DNA from: Micromonospora sp. MH99
Lineage (GTDB): Bacteria > Actinomycetota > Actinomycetes > Mycobacteriales > Micromonosporaceae
Assembly (NCBI RefSeq): GCF_021442385.1
Contig: NZ_MUZA01000003.1
Span: 62,001-126,000 of the forward strand
Length of the DNA: 64,000 nt
Reading direction: 5' to 3'
Part shown: positions 9,501 to 18,732 of the stretch, piece after piece
How positions within the stretch are numbered: the first letter of the stretch is position 1
Layout: each line of letters begins with the position of its first letter
Notes under the pieces: generated by a model
Told to the model about the DNA's origin: nothing
The model's input: the letters and a program-made list of their open reading frames with translations, nothing else
The model's database searches: none
Translations under genes and position numbers: made by a program

Positions 9501-10263
9501 GTGCAGCGCGCCGGAGGACGGCCAGTTCGGCCGCAGGCTGGCCCTGACTGCCGGTGCCGACTTCGGCTCCCTCTCCGATGACAAGTTCCTCTCGCTGGAC
9601 CGGCAGGGCATCGACGACCCAGCCCAGGAGACCGTGGAGTACGGGCGCTCCCAGGACAATCTCGCCGAGCCGCAGAACCCAATCTGGCAGGACGGCCGGG
9701 TGCTGCGGACGGACCAGTCCTTCTCGGTGTCCGTCTGGGTGCGACCCGACGCGCAGGCGCTGGGCACCATGACCGCCGTCAGTCAGGCCGGCACCAAGCA
9801 GTCGGCGTTCTACCTCGGCCAGCGCGCCATCGCGGTCGGCACCACCACCGAGTACCGGTGGTGTGTCAGCGTCTTCGGCGTCGACTCCGATGTCACCACG
9901 GGTCAGACCGTGGCGGTTCCGATGGCGTCGAGGGCCCTGACGGAGGACGACTGGGCTCGGTGGACACATCTGGTCGCCGTCTATGACGCGTCCCGACGCG
10001 AGATCCGGCTGTATGTCAACGGGAAGCAGGAGGGCATCAAGAGTTTCAGCACCGGCACCTTCACCGGTGCTTTCGACGCGACCGGTCCGCTCGTTGTCGG
10101 TGCCGCCCGTTTCACTCCGTCGGGAAGTACGCCGCGGTGGTCCGACCTCTGGCGGGGCGACATCGACAAGCTCGGCCTCTACCAGGGCGCGCTTACCGAC
10201 GTGGCGGTCAAGACGCTCTTCGACGCGGAGTCGCCGGCGTCGGTGGAAGCACCCGAGGACTGA
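6529..10263 (+). CDS. Secreted LamG/DNRLRE-domain protein, partner of the RHS toxin
   Basis: About 1244 residues. The start is ATG 6529, with GGGGG at 6517-6521 seven nt upstream; the adjacent GTG 6526 is also possible. A basic N-terminus, a hydrophobic core and an AQA/AP cleavage site form a signal peptide of ~40 residues. Residues ~320-495 resemble a DNRLRE/carbohydrate-binding jelly roll. Two LamG-like concanavalin folds are at ~725-956 and ~971-1241, each with the typical FSVAGWVR or FSVSVWVR and RWTHLVAVYD strands. Fibronectin-like beta segments may lie between. In actinomycetes such proteins are often encoded just before RHS toxins; here the RHS start is only ~55 nt away. Surface adhesion or display of the toxin is a reasonable inference, not shown. 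Confidence 0.8.
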   Translation: MTTGRWLLPAHLKKRSLLVVASAVALVGTSVAVPAQAAPAAAPKPSTGISEAADSASASAAARRSGERVEVASARTELTQVFANPSGGFTAELAVVPQQVKRPDGSWAVVDLALRRGADGWRPTASVADVRFSDGGDAAAVVLSRKGRSFSLSWPGGLPRPSVSGDSATYADVLPGTDLVLRATRTGFTHVLVVKTPEAAANPRLRELRFDLGGDARVVRGRDGRLSALAGDEVLAAADSAVMWDSRAGVAPSGQRSATASAGDATSAGGSSSDLSSSAAPGDGARVAAVDVDVAGGDLVLRPDAALLAPTGATFPVYIDPAWSTGKSRWAYSTNNNSNNTDTSVARVGRDPDSGKLYRSYFDFPLTSVRGKHIESAYVQMKLDHSWSCGNTPTYMYHSGGIASTPRTNWAPKLIGLKSSVSSHANEGSGCSDSPQPDMTVNFQGSAVTSVIQSSATSNATNITFGFCACSATDGSGESTTDRWKKFFPGNAKLVVDFDAIPGKPTNLQAAGVACPVNTTLVIGTLKPTFSAIFPDADSTQALSTGYEWVQVPSNGVIDASTPRRSAPAGASVPAGGRSTTAAVTASEGVTYAFRAKATDPAPYSRTSVWSDWCKFMADTKVPPVTATLTSGTAMPGSTATFVIRSTDTTVTKFRYGWVDPPVTEIAASSGTWTDPPNPTVNVKQATVSLVVPKYGLNTLFVSATDGAGNVGHGSREFTALRPAPAAARWGLETYPGVTASEALDDRQQSPPSGRTPLSSGSVSWTGDLRLIRGETASFNGTSSNLATSGPVVDTTNSFSVAGWVRLGALPTTADMAVAAQAGTSTVGLQLGTRLEGSPATPRWSFMMKDSDLQTSSTRAAVSSALTTADVGRWTHLAGVYDKTAGKIRLYVNGTLTAETDRTATAWSAGGPFSLGRGWASGAPVNWLKGNLADVQVYDRVLVDHDFTGQLAEDPDSGGFDEPGMLSAIKVGDWGFGNGMACYVESTDPTLCSAPEDGQFGRRLALTAGADFGSLSDDKFLSLDRQGIDDPAQETVEYGRSQDNLAEPQNPIWQDGRVLRTDQSFSVSVWVRPDAQALGTMTAVSQAGTKQSAFYLGQRAIAVGTTTEYRWCVSVFGVDSDVTTGQTVAVPMASRALTEDDWARWTHLVAVYDASRREIRLYVNGKQEGIKSFSTGTFTGAFDATGPLVVGAARFTPSGSTPRWSDLWRGDIDKLGLYQGALTDVAVKTLFDAESPASVEAPED

Positions 10264-10318
10264 CCGCACTCCGGCCCCTGACCAAACCCCGCACGTCGAC
10301 CTCGTCCGTGGAGGCATG

Positions 10319-13300
10319 GTGACCCCCTACCCAAAAACTCGTCGTCAAACTCTGCATATGCCGCATAACGTCGGCAAGGCCTTCCTGGCCGGACTGCTCA
10401 GCACCGCCTTGGTGATCATGGGAGCGTCGGTTCCGGCGCAGGCCGCGCCGGGCGGCCCCAAGCCCGGGACCGGCCAACGAGAGAAGCTCGACAAGGACGG
10501 CGGCCCGGCGGTCGGTCGTGCCCGGACGACGAAGGCCGTACCGAACGCCAAGCCCGCCGCGCCCGTGTGGCCCGGTCCGGGCAGGGCGACGGTGACGCTG
10601 CCGACGGACGGCGCGGCAGGCGCGGCGGCAGGTCAGCGCCGCTCCTCGTCCTCGGCGGTGCCCGCTGGTGCCCTGCCGGTGTCGGTCCAGCGGGCGACCG
10701 GCACCGCAGGCGCCCGGACCTCGGCGGTCTCCGTTCAACTGCTGGACCGCGCGGCCGTGCCGGCCCGGTGGCGCGACGGACTGATGTTGCGGATCGGCGA
10801 CGCCGGTCAGGCCGCCGCGCGGTCCACGACACCCGCTCAGCCCGGCGCGGCCACCGTCTCCGTGGACTACCGCGGTTTCCGGGACGCCTTCGGTGGCGAC
10901 TGGGCATCCCGGCTGCGGCTGTGGCAGGTCCCCGAGTGTGCACTGCGCGACCCGCAGCGGGCCGAGTGCGCGGCCAAGCCCCTGATCTCCACGAACGACG
11001 GCGCCTCGGTGACCGCCGACGTGCCGGTGGCCGTCGACAGCGCGGCGGCGCGGACCGCCGGGCAGGCCGGGACGCTCGTCGCGCTCGCCGCGGGCAGCTC
11101 GGGTCCGGAGGGTGACTTCTCCGCGACCCCGATGGCGGCCAGCGCCACCTGGTCAGCGGGCACGTCGACCGGCGGCTTCTCCTGGTCGTACCCCATGCGG
11201 ATGCCGCCGGGCATCGGCGGCCCGGCACCCAGCCTCGGCCTCTCCTACAGCTCGGACGCGGTCGACGGCCAGTCCGACGCGTCGAACAGCCAGCCGTCGT
11301 GGGTCGGTGAGGGCTTCAGCCTCTGGTCCGGCTACATCGAGCGCAGCTACGTGCCGTGCGCCGACGACATGAGCGGCGGCAACAACAGCTCCAACCGCAC
11401 CGGGGACCAGTGCTGGCGCTCCGACAACGCGACGATGTCGCTGAACGGTCGGGGTGGCGAACTGATCTTCGAGGCCGGCAAGGGCTGGCACAGCCGCAAC
11501 GAGGACGGCACGAAGATCGAGAAGTTGACCGGCACCGCCAACGGTGACGACGACGGTGAGTACTGGAAGGCGACCACGCCCGACGGCACGCAGTACTTCT
11601 TCGGCCGCAACACGCTGCCCGGCCAGAGCGCCACCACCGAGTCCGCCTGGACCGTCCCGGTCGCCGGCAACCACGCGAACGAACCGTGCAACGGCTCCTC
11701 GTTCGCGTCGTCGTTCTGCAACCAGACCTGGCGGTGGAACCTCGACTACGTCGTCGACCCGCGCGGCAACACCCTGTCGTACTGGTACGAGAAGGAATCC
11801 AACTACTACGCCAAGCTCGCCACCTCCACCAACAAGGCGTCCTACGTCCGCGGCGGATCGCTGCGGCGGATCGACTACGGCACCTGGGACCGCAGTTCCA
11901 CCGACCGCTCGGTCAAGCCCCTGGCCCAGGTCGTCCTCGACGTCGCGGACCGCTGCGTGACCGACTGCTCGAACCGGGGCAACTGGAAGGACGTCCCCTG
12001 GGACCAGGAGTGCACGTCGGCCGCGGCGGACTGCAAGGAGAACTACGGTCCGACGTTCTGGACGACCAAGCGGCTCTCGACGGTCACCACGCGCGTCTGG
12101 GACACCACGAAGACCACGCCGGACTGGCAGCCGGTGGACTCGTGGACGCTTACGCACTCCTACCCGCCGGTCGGTGACGGCAGCGATCACGCGGGCATGT
12201 GGCTGAGCTCGCTGGTGCACAGGGGCCTGGTCGGGGGCACCGTCGTCATGCCACCGGTGACCTTTGAGCCAGTGTCGATGTCGAACCGGGTGTTGACCAA
12301 GAACAACACCAGCAACAACCGGATGCGCATCGGCAACATCTTCACCGAGACCGGAGGGCAGATCCAGGTCACGTACAGCCAGGCCGACTGCAAGAGCAAC
12401 AGCCTTCCGTCGTCCCCGTCGTCCAACACGCGCCTCTGCTACCCGGTGGTCGGCCCCGACCCGTACGTGCCCGGCGCGGAGCTCACCGAGTACTGGCACA
12501 AGTACGTCGTCACGCAGGTGTCCGAGTCGGACATCAAGGTGATGGCCGGCGGCACCGACCACGGCCAGCCGGTGCAGAACACCTACTACGCCTATCTGGG
12601 CGCTCCCGCCTGGCACTACGCCGACGACAACGGGCTGGTGCAGCCGAAGCGTAAGACCTGGAACCAGTTCCGCGGCTTCGGTCAGGTGGAGGTCCGAAAG
12701 GGTGACGCGCCGGCCCAGACGCTGACGCGTACGACGTTCCTGCGCGGCATGCACGGTGACCGGGCGGCGCCGTCCGGCGGCACCCGTAGCGTCACCGTTG
12801 GCGCCTCGCTCGGCAGCGAGACCGTGTACGACGAGGACCAGTTCGCCGGGATGGTCCGTGAGCAGGTCGTCTACAACGGCGTCGAGAGCAAGCCGGTCAG
12901 CAAGACGGTCAACGTGCCGTGGCGATCGAAGGCGCTCGCGACCCGCACCATCAACAAGGACGTGGTCTCCGCCCACTTCACGAACACCCGGGTCACCTAC
13001 GAGGCGGTGGCGTTGGGGGTCAACGGGGCATCCGGCTGGCGGACCGGACGTACGGTGACGGACTTCGACGACGACTACGGCAGCACGAAGTCGGTCCAGT
13101 CCGACGGCGACGTCGGCAAGACCGGTGACGAGACGTGCACGACCTACCTCTACAACCGCAACACCGGCGCGAACCTGACCGAGACGGTCAAGCAGATCAC
13201 CGTCAAGGCCCTGCCGTGTGCGACCGCGCCGACCAGCCAGGACGACATCGTCGCGGACGAGCGGAAGTTCTACGACGGCGCGACGAGCGTCGACGCCGCG

Positions 13301-16300
13301 CCGATCCGCGGTGAGGTCACCCGGATCGACCGGCTGGGGGACTGGTCCGCCGCCGGCGGCACCGTCTGGCAGACCATCAGCCAGGCCACCTTCGACGCCT
13401 ACGGGCGTCCGGCGACCGCCACCGACGCCCGTGGCCGCACGGTGAAGACGGTGTACACCCCCGCGACAGGTGGACCCGTCACGAGCGTGACCACCCGGAC
13501 GCCGGACCCGAACGGCGGCACCGTCGACTGGGAGAACACTATCGAGGTACGCCCCTACTGGGGTCAGCCGATCCGCACCAAGGACTACAACGGCAAGCAG
13601 GCCGACCTGGTGTACGACCCGATGGGTCGGCTCGCCAAGGGCTGGAAGGTCGGCTGGCCGCAGGCGGATCACCCGAACAGCCCGTCGGTCGAGTACACGT
13701 ACTACTACGCGCCCAACCGGGACGCCTACCCGTACACGAAGAGCCGGACCCTCAACGCCGGCGGCGGGTACCTGACGTCGTACGAGATCAAGGACGCCTT
13801 CCTGCGGCCCCGCCAGACGCAGACAGCCGGCGTGGGCGGCGGCCGGGTCGTCACCGACACCCTCTACGACGCGACCGGCCGGGCCGTGACCTCCTACCAG
13901 GCCCACGCCGAGCCGGGCACGCCCGACGGCGCGCTCTGGTGGGAGCCGGAGTGGTCGGTGCCGGCGTTGTCCAAGGCGCTCTACGACAACGCCTCTCGCC
14001 CCACCGACCAGGTGTTCTTCGGCACCGACGGTGTCACCAACCTGGTCGAGAAGTGGCGGACCAGGACCGAGTACCTCGGCGACGCCACGAAGGTGACCCC
14101 GCCGACGGGTGGCACCGTCACCACCACCACTACCGATGTGCAGGGCCGCACGGTGGAGCTGCGGCAGCAGACCGACCGGACGCAGGTCACGCCGGACCAC
14201 GTCACGACCTACGCCTACAACCGCAAGGGTCAGCTCACCCTCGTCAAGGACACCGCCGGAAACGAGTGGGTCAACACGTACGACGTCAAGGGTCGCCAGA
14301 CGAGCGCGAAGGACCCGGACAAGGGCGTCACCACGACCACCTTCACCCAGTACGACCAGGTGGAGACGGTCACCGACGCCAACGGTGTGCTCGTCAACGA
14401 GTACGACTCGTCGGGGCGGCGCAAGGGTCTCTACGCCGGCAGCGTGAGCGCCGCCAACAAGCTGGCCGAGTGGAAGTACGACAAGCTCTACACCGGTCAG
14501 GTGGTTCGCGGGCAGCTCACCGAGAGCATCCGCTACGAGTCGGCCGGGTCCTCGAACGCCTACAAGTGGCAGGTGCGCGGCTTCAGTGACCGCTACCAGC
14601 CCACCGGCACCAACTACGTCATCCCGACCAACGAGGTGGCGAGTCTCGCCGGCACCTGGACCTACGGCTACGAGTACTCGCCCTACGACGGCAGTCCGAC
14701 GGCTGTCACCTATCCGGCCGGCGGTGGTCTGACCACCGAGAAGGTGCAGACCACGTACGACTCGACGACCGGCCTGCCCACCGAGCTGACCACGAACCTG
14801 ATCAACGTGGGTCGGTACGTGATCGGCCAGCAGTACACCCAGTACGGCGAGCCGACGCTCACCACCCGCAAGACCGACGGTGGCGTGTACGTCGAGGACA
14901 ACACCTACTACGACCTCACGACCCGGCGCGTCGACCGGGTGACGGTCACGCCGGAGACCGCCGCCGGCACGGTGGTCGACACCGACTACGAACACGACGC
15001 CGCCGGCAACATCCTCTGGATCAAGGACACCCCGCAGGTCGGCGCCGCGGACACCCAGTGCTTCCGCTACGACGACCTGCGCCGGATGACGAACGCGTGG
15101 ACGCCCAAGGCGGGTGTCGACTGCAAGACGGCTCCGGGCACGGCCAACCTGGGTGGGCCGGCCCCCTACTGGCACGAGTGGACCGTCGACGCGGTCGGCA
15201 ACCGCAGCACGGAGAAGGTGCACACGGCGGCGGGGGACACCACCCGTACGTACACGTCGCCGGCGAGCGGCAAGAACGCCGTACGACCGCACTCGGTCAC
15301 CTCGGTCCTGACCGAGGCGCCCGGTCAGGCCGCAGTCACCACCCAGTACGCCTACGACAACGTCGGCAACATGACCTGCCGGCCGGCGGCCGCCACGGCG
15401 AACAACTGCGCCAACGGGACCAACTCGCAGACGCTGAAGTGGAACACCGAGGGCAAGCTCGCCTCGGTGAGCGCCGGCGGGCAGACCGTCGAGACCAACA
15501 TCTACGACGCCGAGGGCGCGCGTCTGATCCGTCGCGACGCCACCGGAAGCACGCTCTACCTGCCGGGCCAGGAGATCCGGCGCGACAACAACTCCGTCGT
15601 CACCGGCACCCGCTACTACAGCTTCGCCGGCAGGACGGTCGCCAACCGTACGCCGAGCGCCCTGACCTGGCTCTACTCGGACCACCAGGGCACCCAGCAG
15701 ACCGGCGTCAACGCGGCGTCCCAGGCGGTCACCGTCCGCCGGCAGACACCGTACGGCGACCCGCGCGGCACCCAGCCGCAGTGGACGAACAGCAAGGGCT
15801 TCGTCGGAGGCGACAAGGATCCGACGGGTCTGACCAACGTCGGAGCCCGCCAGTACGACGCCGGTATCGGACGGTTCATCTCCGTCGACCCGGTGCAGGA
15901 CCTCGCCGACCCGCAGCAGTGGAACGCGTACGCCTACAGCAACAACAACCCGATCACGTTCTCCGACCCGAGCGGCCTGCGGGCCTGCTCCGACGACGCC
16001 TGCGGTCCGGGCGCCGACTACGAGGACATGTACGGCAACTACGTCGAGGTCAAGGGCGACAACGACGGTTGCGGTGGTAGCTGCGGCGACGACGACTGGG
16101 CCGAAGCCCGCGCCGCGCACGAGGCCGGTGGCGGCAACGGCGGCGGCAGCAAGGGCGGCAAGGGCGGCGGCAAGAACGGTGGCCCCACCGACGAGGAGAT
16201 CAAGCGGGCCAAGGAGGTCAAGAAGCAGAACGCCATCTCGATCATCATCCAGGCCGGCGGGGAGCTGCTGCTCGACTTCTTCGGCATCAACGACATCCTG

Positions 16301-17254
16301 GACTGCATCCACGGCGATCTGATGGCCTGTGCCTTCACCCTCGCCGGCATGCTGCCCGTGGGTAAGGCCCTCCAGTTCCTGCGCAAGGCCAAACCGATGG
16401 CCAAGACGATCACCAAGGCCGGCAGGGCCCTGTTGAAGTGGACCCAGGAGACGAAGTGGGCTGACGACGTCCTCAAGGCGGCCGAGAGCTGCCTGACGAA
16501 ACGACACAGTTTCGCGCCGGGGACGAAGGTGGTGCTGGCCAACGGCGGGTACAAGGCCATCGAGGAGTTGCGCGAGGGTGACCTGGTCCTCGCCACCGAC
16601 CCGGAGACCGGGAGGACCGAGGCTCGCGAGGTCACCAGGACACACCGCAACGAGGACGCGGACCTGACGGATCTGACGGTCAAGGCCGACGGCGCCGAGG
16701 CGACGGTCATCAAGACCACCCAGCACCACCCGTTCTGGAGCGAGGACCGCAAGGACTGGATCGACGCGGCCGACGTCCAGGTCGGTGAGGCGCTGCGCGC
16801 GCTCGGCGGCACGGCGATCACGGTCCAGGCCGTGCGCTCGTACGCCGGCCTGGAGGCGATGCACGACCTCACGGTCGCCGACATCCACACGTACTACGTG
16901 GTGGCCGGTGCCACGCCAGTCCTCGTGCACAACTGCGGCGTGGGACGGGATCTCCTGGGCAATGATGCCGACCACATCCTTGAGGGGCATGCGTGGCCGG
17001 GGTTGCCGGGGAAGTCTGCCTTCCCCAAGGAGTGGAGCGACGATGAGGTCCTGGACGCCGTCGCAGATGTGCTCACCGACCCGCAGAGTACGCGCAGCTG
17101 GAAGACCGGGTCCGCCCATTACGCTGAGAAGACCCTCCGTACGAGGAAGGGTGATCCCGCCGTTCAGGAGATAATCGGGGAGGTGCGAGGAGTGGTGATC
17201 GAGGTCCGTTTCGAACCACTTACCGGTAAGGTCCTCACCGCCTTCCCGAGATGA
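10319..17254 (+). CDS. RHS-repeat polymorphic toxin with HINT and EndoU-type nuclease tip
   Basis: About 2311 residues. The start is placed at GTG 10319 behind GGAGG 10310-10314; ATG 10316 and ATG 10358 are alternatives. The N-terminus carries a signal peptide (FLAGLLSTALVIMGASVPAQA). A long YD/RHS-repeat region forms the expected shell. It ends in the RHS core signature near residue 1850 (GARQYDAGIGRFISVDPVQD, then NPITFSDPSG). A Gly/Lys-rich linker and a hydrophobic helical pretoxin segment lead to a HINT autoproteolysis domain (~2058-2205), which begins with Cys2058, has SFAPGT and closes in VLVHN/C. The last ~105 residues contain HILEGHAWPG (His2219, His2224), FPKEWSDDEV and a terminal VLTAFP. 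This matches the bacterial EndoU RNase toxin family. It is secreted and presumably acts on neighbouring cells' RNA. Confidence 0.88.
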   Translation: MTPYPKTRRQTLHMPHNVGKAFLAGLLSTALVIMGASVPAQAAPGGPKPGTGQREKLDKDGGPAVGRARTTKAVPNAKPAAPVWPGPGRATVTLPTDGAAGAAAGQRRSSSSAVPAGALPVSVQRATGTAGARTSAVSVQLLDRAAVPARWRDGLMLRIGDAGQAAARSTTPAQPGAATVSVDYRGFRDAFGGDWASRLRLWQVPECALRDPQRAECAAKPLISTNDGASVTADVPVAVDSAAARTAGQAGTLVALAAGSSGPEGDFSATPMAASATWSAGTSTGGFSWSYPMRMPPGIGGPAPSLGLSYSSDAVDGQSDASNSQPSWVGEGFSLWSGYIERSYVPCADDMSGGNNSSNRTGDQCWRSDNATMSLNGRGGELIFEAGKGWHSRNEDGTKIEKLTGTANGDDDGEYWKATTPDGTQYFFGRNTLPGQSATTESAWTVPVAGNHANEPCNGSSFASSFCNQTWRWNLDYVVDPRGNTLSYWYEKESNYYAKLATSTNKASYVRGGSLRRIDYGTWDRSSTDRSVKPLAQVVLDVADRCVTDCSNRGNWKDVPWDQECTSAAADCKENYGPTFWTTKRLSTVTTRVWDTTKTTPDWQPVDSWTLTHSYPPVGDGSDHAGMWLSSLVHRGLVGGTVVMPPVTFEPVSMSNRVLTKNNTSNNRMRIGNIFTETGGQIQVTYSQADCKSNSLPSSPSSNTRLCYPVVGPDPYVPGAELTEYWHKYVVTQVSESDIKVMAGGTDHGQPVQNTYYAYLGAPAWHYADDNGLVQPKRKTWNQFRGFGQVEVRKGDAPAQTLTRTTFLRGMHGDRAAPSGGTRSVTVGASLGSETVYDEDQFAGMVREQVVYNGVESKPVSKTVNVPWRSKALATRTINKDVVSAHFTNTRVTYEAVALGVNGASGWRTGRTVTDFDDDYGSTKSVQSDGDVGKTGDETCTTYLYNRNTGANLTETVKQITVKALPCATAPTSQDDIVADERKFYDGATSVDAAPIRGEVTRIDRLGDWSAAGGTVWQTISQATFDAYGRPATATDARGRTVKTVYTPATGGPVTSVTTRTPDPNGGTVDWENTIEVRPYWGQPIRTKDYNGKQADLVYDPMGRLAKGWKVGWPQADHPNSPSVEYTYYYAPNRDAYPYTKSRTLNAGGGYLTSYEIKDAFLRPRQTQTAGVGGGRVVTDTLYDATGRAVTSYQAHAEPGTPDGALWWEPEWSVPALSKALYDNASRPTDQVFFGTDGVTNLVEKWRTRTEYLGDATKVTPPTGGTVTTTTTDVQGRTVELRQQTDRTQVTPDHVTTYAYNRKGQLTLVKDTAGNEWVNTYDVKGRQTSAKDPDKGVTTTTFTQYDQVETVTDANGVLVNEYDSSGRRKGLYAGSVSAANKLAEWKYDKLYTGQVVRGQLTESIRYESAGSSNAYKWQVRGFSDRYQPTGTNYVIPTNEVASLAGTWTYGYEYSPYDGSPTAVTYPAGGGLTTEKVQTTYDSTTGLPTELTTNLINVGRYVIGQQYTQYGEPTLTTRKTDGGVYVEDNTYYDLTTRRVDRVTVTPETAAGTVVDTDYEHDAAGNILWIKDTPQVGAADTQCFRYDDLRRMTNAWTPKAGVDCKTAPGTANLGGPAPYWHEWTVDAVGNRSTEKVHTAAGDTTRTYTSPASGKNAVRPHSVTSVLTEAPGQAAVTTQYAYDNVGNMTCRPAAATANNCANGTNSQTLKWNTEGKLASVSAGGQTVETNIYDAEGARLIRRDATGSTLYLPGQEIRRDNNSVVTGTRYYSFAGRTVANRTPSALTWLYSDHQGTQQTGVNAASQAVTVRRQTPYGDPRGTQPQWTNSKGFVGGDKDPTGLTNVGARQYDAGIGRFISVDPVQDLADPQQWNAYAYSNNNPITFSDPSGLRACSDDACGPGADYEDMYGNYVEVKGDNDGCGGSCGDDDWAEARAAHEAGGGNGGGSKGGKGGGKNGGPTDEEIKRAKEVKKQNAISIIIQAGGELLLDFFGINDILDCIHGDLMACAFTLAGMLPVGKALQFLRKAKPMAKTITKAGRALLKWTQETKWADDVLKAAESCLTKRHSFAPGTKVVLANGGYKAIEELREGDLVLATDPETGRTEAREVTRTHRNEDADLTDLTVKADGAEATVIKTTQHHPFWSEDRKDWIDAADVQVGEALRALGGTAITVQAVRSYAGLEAMHDLTVADIHTYYVVAGATPVLVHNCGVGRDLLGNDADHILEGHAWPGLPGKSAFPKEWSDDEVLDAVADVLTDPQSTRSWKTGSAHYAEKTLRTRKGDPAVQEIIGEVRGVVIEVRFEPLTGKVLTAFPR

Positions 17255-17264
17255 TGAGGACAAT

Positions 17265-17525
17265 ATGGAGAGATACCAATACCTGCGTTCTCTCATCTCG
17301 GGTCTTCTCGACGAATCTCCGTTGACGTCGACGGAGGTCATCGCCGATGTCCGTCATCTGATGAGCGTGGGCGAGGAGGAATTGGCCTTCGACACGATGT
17401 GCTCGTGGCTGTACGAGGATGATCTCCCGATCACCTGCGCCTACTACGAGCGTCTCGTGTCAGCCGCGAAGGAGCTGGGAACGCTGAAGTCGATCAACAA
17501 GCTGGACGAGCTCATCGCGGACTAG
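17265..17525 (+). CDS. Probable immunity protein to the EndoU toxin (MafI-like)
   Basis: An 86-residue acidic, all-helical-looking protein. It starts 10 nt after the toxin stop with GAGGA (17256-17260) as ribosome site. Its position directly behind the toxin tip is the usual place for the cognate antidote. The sequence pattern (DVRHLMSVGEEELAFDTMCSWLYEDD, here split in two helices) resembles MafI-family immunity proteins, which partner EndoU toxins of the Neisseria MafB type; that family call is from memory of the pattern. Base composition is visibly less GC-rich than the RHS body, as expected for an exchanged toxin-immunity cassette. Confidence 0.7.
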   Translation: MERYQYLRSLISGLLDESPLTSTEVIADVRHLMSVGEEELAFDTMCSWLYEDDLPITCAYYERLVSAAKELGTLKSINKLDELIAD

Positions 17526-17583
17526 TGCGTTCGGCAGGCTGTTCGCCCGGCGGGAGTGTGGCGACCGGAGCAGCGGTCGGTGA

Positions 17584-17622
17584 GGTCGGGTGGGCTCTCT
17601 TGGTCAGCGAGCCCACCCGACC
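17584..17622. terminator. Perfect 14-bp hairpin between convergent genes
   Basis: GGTCGGGTGGGCTC (17584-17597) and its exact reverse complement (17609-17622) flank an 11-nt loop. It lies between the immunity gene (+) and a nitroreductase gene (-). There is no U-tract. It probably terminates both transcripts. Confidence 0.75.
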
Positions 17623-17657
17623 GATCACCATCGGGTGTGCGAGCCTGAACCGCAGGC

Positions 17658-18632
17658 TCACCGGCTGCCGACGGGCTGGACCAGCACCTCGTCGACTCCC
17701 CGGCGCGGGGTAGGTCGGCCCGGCTGGCCGTACCCGATGCGCAGCACCATCTGCGGCGTGCCGAACCGCCCCAGCGACACCCGTAGCTGCTCCCGCGCGG
17801 TCGGCACCTCGATCGGCTGGGACAGCATCGACACGCTCAACCCGGAGTCGGTGGCGGTGAGCAGCACCCGTTGCAGGGCCTGCCCGGCGACCACCTGGTC
17901 GATGGCGGTGTTGCCGACCGAGCCGAGCACGCCCACCAGCGGCTCGGGTTCGAAGTCCCGCCCGGGCGCGCGGTCGCGCCCACCGAAGCCGCGCGCCGGC
18001 AGCACGTCCTGCGGCTCGTGCTGCGGGCCGCCGGCCGCGGTGGGCACGCCGTCCGGCGCGGGCTCGTGCCGCAGCCACAGCTCCCGCTCGGCGCGGTATG
18101 CCGGGTCGCGCTCCAGCACCCGGTGCGCGCTGCGGGCGATCTCGCCGAACGCGTTCACCGCGCTCACGCCGACCAGCAGTTCCAGCCAGCACCCCTCGGC
18201 GCGGGCCGCGTCGCCGAGCCGCCACCGCGCGTCGGACGGCACCGGGTCCGGCCAGAACGGCAGCCGGTTGCTGTACCGGCGGGGGATGGCCACGTGCAGG
18301 CTCTGCTCGGCGGGTGTGGGCCGGCGCGGGATGTCCGGCACCAGCCGGGCCAGCAGATCCGGCTCGGACGGGTCCGGGCGCAGCCGCACCTGGGCGGGAA
18401 CGCCGGCCACGGCCAGCGCGATCCGCAGGTTGAACAGGGCGGCCCCGCACGCGACCCGTACGCCCCAACCGCTCGGATCGGTCGCCGGCAGCCGGCGGGT
18501 CGGGTCGGCCAGCACCTCGATGCCGCCGTCGCGCAGCCGGAACCGCCACGGCTGCGTGTTGTGCAGCGACGGCGCCCGGACCGCGTCCGCGGCGGCGGCC
18601 CGCAGGTGGGCTGTGGTGTAGCCGATGTCCAT
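17658..18632 (-). CDS. Acg-type nitroreductase-fold protein, copy 1
   Basis: 324 residues, starting ATG at 18632 (MDIGYTTAHL). The early motif APSLHNTQPWRF is the hallmark of the Acg/Rv2032 branch of the nitroreductase fold found in DosR dormancy regulons. These proteins bind FMN, but many relatives have lost typical nitroreductase activity and may sequester flavin. It is paralogous to the gene ending at 21296. A GGGAC-N4-GGCCC site (18719-18732) lies ~87 nt upstream in the space shared with devR, so oxygen- or NO-responsive control by DevR is likely. Confidence 0.8.
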   Translation of the reverse strand: MDIGYTTAHLRAAAADAVRAPSLHNTQPWRFRLRDGGIEVLADPTRRLPATDPSGWGVRVACGAALFNLRIALAVAGVPAQVRLRPDPSEPDLLARLVPDIPRRPTPAEQSLHVAIPRRYSNRLPFWPDPVPSDARWRLGDAARAEGCWLELLVGVSAVNAFGEIARSAHRVLERDPAYRAERELWLRHEPAPDGVPTAAGGPQHEPQDVLPARGFGGRDRAPGRDFEPEPLVGVLGSVGNTAIDQVVAGQALQRVLLTATDSGLSVSMLSQPIEVPTAREQLRVSLGRFGTPQMVLRIGYGQPGRPTPRRGVDEVLVQPVGSR

Positions 18633-18718
18633 GGCGGTGCTCCCTTCCGGTGGGCCGGCCGTCGAGCCGCGACGGCTGGCGCACCCCCACGGTCCGCCCA
18701 CCGGGTGGGCGCCGAGCA

Positions 18719-18732
18719 GGGCCGTACGTCCC
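18719..18732. promoter_or_regulatory. Candidate DevR (DosR) box
   Basis: GGGCCGTACGTCCC, read on the minus strand as GGGAC-GTAC-GGCCC. It fits the mycobacterial DosR pattern GGGAC-N4-GKCCC. It lies ~87 nt upstream of the copy-1 nitroreductase start. Confidence 0.55.

Noticed and set aside
16490..16530. Loss of the HINT nucleophile, because RHSF precedes APGT
   Set aside because: Actinobacterial pretoxin HINT domains often have the Cys a few residues before the SF-PGT motif. Cys2058 is in that position, so I do not call it inactive.
11153..17341. A 2062-codon open frame on the minus strand opposite the RHS gene
   Set aside because: It is a shadow produced by high GC. The plus strand encodes a coherent RHS-HINT-EndoU protein with signal peptide and ribosome site, while the minus frame has no recognisable domain.
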